Of a DNA stretch of 14,452 bases, positions 12,794-14,452 are shown piece after piece. A program made the translations under genes and the position numbers. The notes beneath the pieces are model-generated. The model worked only from the letters and a program-made list of their open reading frames with translations, was not told where the DNA came from and searched no databases. The DNA comes from an uncultured bacterium (GTDB taxonomy: Bacteria > Bacillota > Clostridia > Christensenellales > Borkfalkiaceae): positions 1 through 14,452 of the forward strand of contig CAKXBD010000041.1 in NCBI GenBank assembly GCA_934871445.1, given 5' to 3'. Within the stretch, counting starts at the first letter, position 1; each line of letters begins with the position of its first letter.

Positions 12794-13477
12794 TTACTTT
12801 CCCTCCTTTTCCTTCCGTTTCGCAGGTTTTTTCGCGGATTTTTCCGCAGAGTTTTCCGACGCTTTTCCGTCTTTCTTTTCCGAACCTTTCGCGTCGGCCC
12901 GTTCCGCCTTACCGCTCTTTTGCATTGTTCCCATAGGTTCTCCCACCGTCTCGCAGCGGATATTATCGTTCGTATAGACGCAGATTTCGGAGGCGATTTT
13001 CAGAGCTTTTCTGGCAATCGTTTCCGCGTCGTAACCGGTTTCCGAATACAGGGCACGCGCCGCCGCGAGAGCATAATTTCCGCCGCTGCCGATGGCACAA
13101 ATACCGCCGTCCGGCTCTATGACCTCTCCCGTTCCGGAGATGATCAATAAGGTATCGGCGTCCGCGGTGATCATCATCGCATCGAGCTTTCTGCCGATTT
13201 TATCGCTGCGCCAAAGGTCGGCGAGCTCCACAGCCGAGCGCATGAGGTTGCCCGCAAACTTATTGAGCATTCCTTCAAAGCGTTCGGAGAGAGAGAAAGC
13301 GTCCGTCACCGAGCCCGCAAAGCCGAGAATGACCTTTCCCCCGTAAATGCGCCTGACCTTTACCGCCGAGTTTTTGAATATAACCGATTCGCCCATCGTA
13401 ACCTGACCGTCGCCGGCAATCGCCGTTACGCCGTCTCTTTTTACCGCGCAAATCGTCGTTCCTCTGAATTCCGTCAT
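12794..13477 (-). CDS. hslV: HslV (ClpQ) peptidase with lysine-rich C-terminal tail
   Basis: This proteasome-beta-like threonine peptidase forms the double hexameric ring of HslUV. The 227 residues contain a normal core, GDGQVTMG (22-29), GFAGSVTDAF (52-61), GSGGNYALAAARAL (130-143) and ICVYTND (165-171), which ends near residue 180. E. coli HslV starts TTIV after Met removal. Here TTIC is at 7-10 behind MTEFRG, so either a five-to-six-residue leader is cut at Gly-Thr or, as reported for B. subtilis CodW, the residue after Met (here Thr2) is the nucleophile. Residues 181-227 form an extra tail of Lys, Ala, Glu and Ser without a fold, not found in E. coli or B. subtilis HslV. The start at 13477 has AGAGGTG 7 nt upstream. 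No promoter is seen just before it, so it may be read from trmFO. Confidence 0.95.
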   Translation of the reverse strand: MTEFRGTTICAVKRDGVTAIAGDGQVTMGESVIFKNSAVKVRRIYGGKVILGFAGSVTDAFSLSERFEGMLNKFAGNLMRSAVELADLWRSDKIGRKLDAMMITADADTLLIISGTGEVIEPDGGICAIGSGGNYALAAARALYSETGYDAETIARKALKIASEICVYTNDNIRCETVGEPMGTMQKSGKAERADAKGSEKKDGKASENSAEKSAKKPAKRKEKEGK

Positions 13478-13548
13478 AAAAATACACCTCTTTATTTTTG
13501 CCTCGAACAGCCGCGCTTTTGCAATCTTACGGCCGTCCGTTCCCGTCC

Positions 13549-13562
13549 GCGCCGATCGGCGC
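13549..13562 (+). other. Perfect 14-bp GC palindrome followed by a T run on the plus strand
   Basis: GCGCCGATCGGCGC is an exact palindrome about 70 bp upstream of hslV. On the plus strand an outer CCGT/ACGG pairing and a run of seven T (13571-13577) follow, giving the look of an intrinsic terminator. However, there is no plus-strand gene before it, and on the minus strand, where genes run, it has no T tract. It could stop antisense transcription, be a protein site or be chance in GC-rich sequence. Confidence 0.35.
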
Positions 13563-13651
13563 CATACGGATTTTTTTCTTTCGTCGAGATTCTCCCGCCC
13601 TATTCAGAATCTTTCGTCCCGTTCGCTCCGCAGACGTTCTGTACGAAAATT

Positions 13652-13840
13652 TTCGTCATCTCTCTGCCCTCTTTATCTGAAAGCGTTCGTCATCTTTCTT
13701 TCCGTTTCATTCGGGAACGTTCGTTATCTTTCTTTCCGTTTCATTCGGGAACGTTCGTTATCTTTCTTTCCGCTTTATTCGGGAACGTTCGTTATCTTTC
13801 TTCCCGCTCCATTCAGGAATATTCGTTATCCCTCTTTTTT
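13652..13840. repeat. 34-bp tandem repeat, five full units plus a partial sixth, between trmFO and hslV
   Basis: Units start with TTCGT at 13652, 13686, 13720, 13754, 13788 and 13822, an exact 34-bp period. Units two to four are nearly identical; the outer ones are diverged, and older traces may extend left to about 13580. The unit is purine-rich on the minus strand. At the unit junctions lies a self-complementary core: GAACGTTC three times (13715, 13749, 13783), GAATATTC at 13817 and ACGAAAATTTTCGT at 13643. Unlike the other repeat it contains stop codons, so it is non-coding. It fills the middle of the 394-bp gap 13478-13871; the rest of that gap holds the palindrome at 13549 and the hslV ribosome site. 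No promoter or terminator was recognised in the gap. There are no spacers, so it is not CRISPR. Confidence 0.9.
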
Positions 13841-13871
13841 ATCCGTGGTCTCCGCCCCTTCTGAACTTTCC

Positions 13872-14452
13872 CTATTCGATTTTGCCCTCTTCCGCCGTTC
13901 TGCGAACGGAAGCCAAAGCCCGTTCGGCCAAAGCCCGATACCGTTCCTTTTTGTCCCGAATTTTTTCAGGCAACGGCGCGAGAATTCCGAAATTGGCGTT
14001 CATGGGCTGAAAATCTTTATTTGGCGAGGAAATATAGTTTTCGAGCGCTCCCGAAACGGTCTCGTTTCCGAATACGCGCGGAGGGCGGCCGAAAATTTTA
14101 TCGGAAAGATGAACGGCGGCCAAAAGACCGCTGGCCGCGCTTTCCACATAGCCTTCGACTCCCGTAATCTGTCCCGCGAAATACAGTCTCTCATTATTCT
14201 TAACCGAAAAATCCCGATTCAAAACATCGGGGGAGTGAATATACGTATTTCTGTGCATGACGCCGTATCTCAAAAACTCGGCGTTTTTCAGCGCAGGAAT
14301 CATGGAAAACACCCGTTTTTGTTCAGAGAATTTCAAATTGGTCTGAAAACCGACGAGATTATAAGCCGTTCCCGCAGCATTTTCCTTTCTCAGTTGCAAA
14401 ACGGCATACGGGCGCGCGCCTTCCCCGTCCCGAAGTCCGACAGGCTTCAACG
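13872..14452 (-). CDS. trmFO: TrmFO, folate-dependent tRNA (uracil-54-C5)-methyltransferase, N-terminal part beyond right edge
   Basis: This FAD enzyme makes ribothymidine at position 54 of tRNA using methylenetetrahydrofolate, the route used by most Bacillota instead of SAM-dependent TrmA. About 193 C-terminal residues are visible, and the family signature is clear: KPVGLRDG, PYAVLQLRKEN, YNLVGFQTNLKFSEQKRVF, RYGVMHRNTYI and FAGQITGVEGYVESAASG. The first visible TTG codon is an internal leucine, not a start, since family members continue upstream. The stop is TAG at 13872. In many Bacillota trmFO precedes hslVU (often with xerC between); here hslV follows directly after the 34-bp repeat region, with no terminator seen in between. 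Confidence 0.95.
   Translation of the reverse strand, partial: LKPVGLRDGEGARPYAVLQLRKENAAGTAYNLVGFQTNLKFSEQKRVFSMIPALKNAEFLRYGVMHRNTYIHSPDVLNRDFSVKNNERLYFAGQITGVEGYVESAASGLLAAVHLSDKIFGRPPRVFGNETVSGALENYISSPNKDFQPMNANFGILAPLPEKIRDKKERYRALAERALASVRRTAEEGKIE

Noticed and set aside
13715..13790. LexA (SOS) boxes in the 34-bp repeat, because of GAAC and GTTC
   Set aside because: The Gram-positive LexA box needs four bases between GAAC and GTTC. Here the halves abut, and the spaced alternative ends GTTA instead of GTTC.
13652..13840. CRISPR array
   Set aside because: The 34-bp units follow each other without unique spacers, and no cas genes are present.

Overview
The window looks like ordinary chromosome from a Gram-positive, anaerobic member of the Clostridia (Bacillota). 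The evidence is AT-rich sigma-A promoters with 17-bp spacers, strong GGAGG ribosome sites, a rubrerythrin, a TrmFO-type (folate-dependent) tRNA methylase gene next to hslV-hslU as in many Bacillota, and a B. subtilis-like N-terminal extension on HslV. The exact lineage is inference. I see no integrase, transposase, phage gene, rRNA, tRNA or CRISPR array.

Layout from left to right: clpB enters from the left edge on the minus strand, its C-terminal end missing. Upstream of it is a small zinc-ribbon membrane protein gene (minus) with a very unusual leader. That leader holds a 35-bp tandem repeat inside 189 bases that contain no T on the transcribed strand. A divergent promoter pair then separates it from a plus-strand gene for a two-domain DUF2156/GNAT protein. 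A shared hairpin terminator closes that gene against a minus-strand lipoprotein gene, which follows a cardiolipin synthase gene in a likely two-gene operon. Cardiolipin synthase is divergent from rubrerythrin. Their 200-bp interval carries two clear promoters and a 16-bp palindrome over the rubrerythrin -10 box. A second shared terminator separates rubrerythrin from an aldehyde dehydrogenase gene (minus).

The right third is a minus-strand gene cluster: trmFO (cut by the right edge), a 394-bp gap with a 34-bp tandem repeat, then hslV-hslU-hisS-trx tightly packed, and finally the aldehyde dehydrogenase after a 164-bp gap. Its themes are protein quality control (ClpB, HslUV), translation and tRNA (HisRS, TrmFO), and redox or peroxide and aldehyde detoxification (thioredoxin, rubrerythrin, aldehyde dehydrogenase).

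Most genes are housekeeping and their functions are well supported. The less ordinary material is between and at the edges of genes: two separate families of 34-37-bp purine-rich tandem repeats in minus-strand leaders, a lysine-rich C-terminal tail on HslV, a long low-complexity linker between the two catalytic halves of cardiolipin synthase, and several palindromes in promoter or leader regions. I did not find a convincing multi-gene new system; the U-free repeat leader is the strongest candidate for something undescribed.
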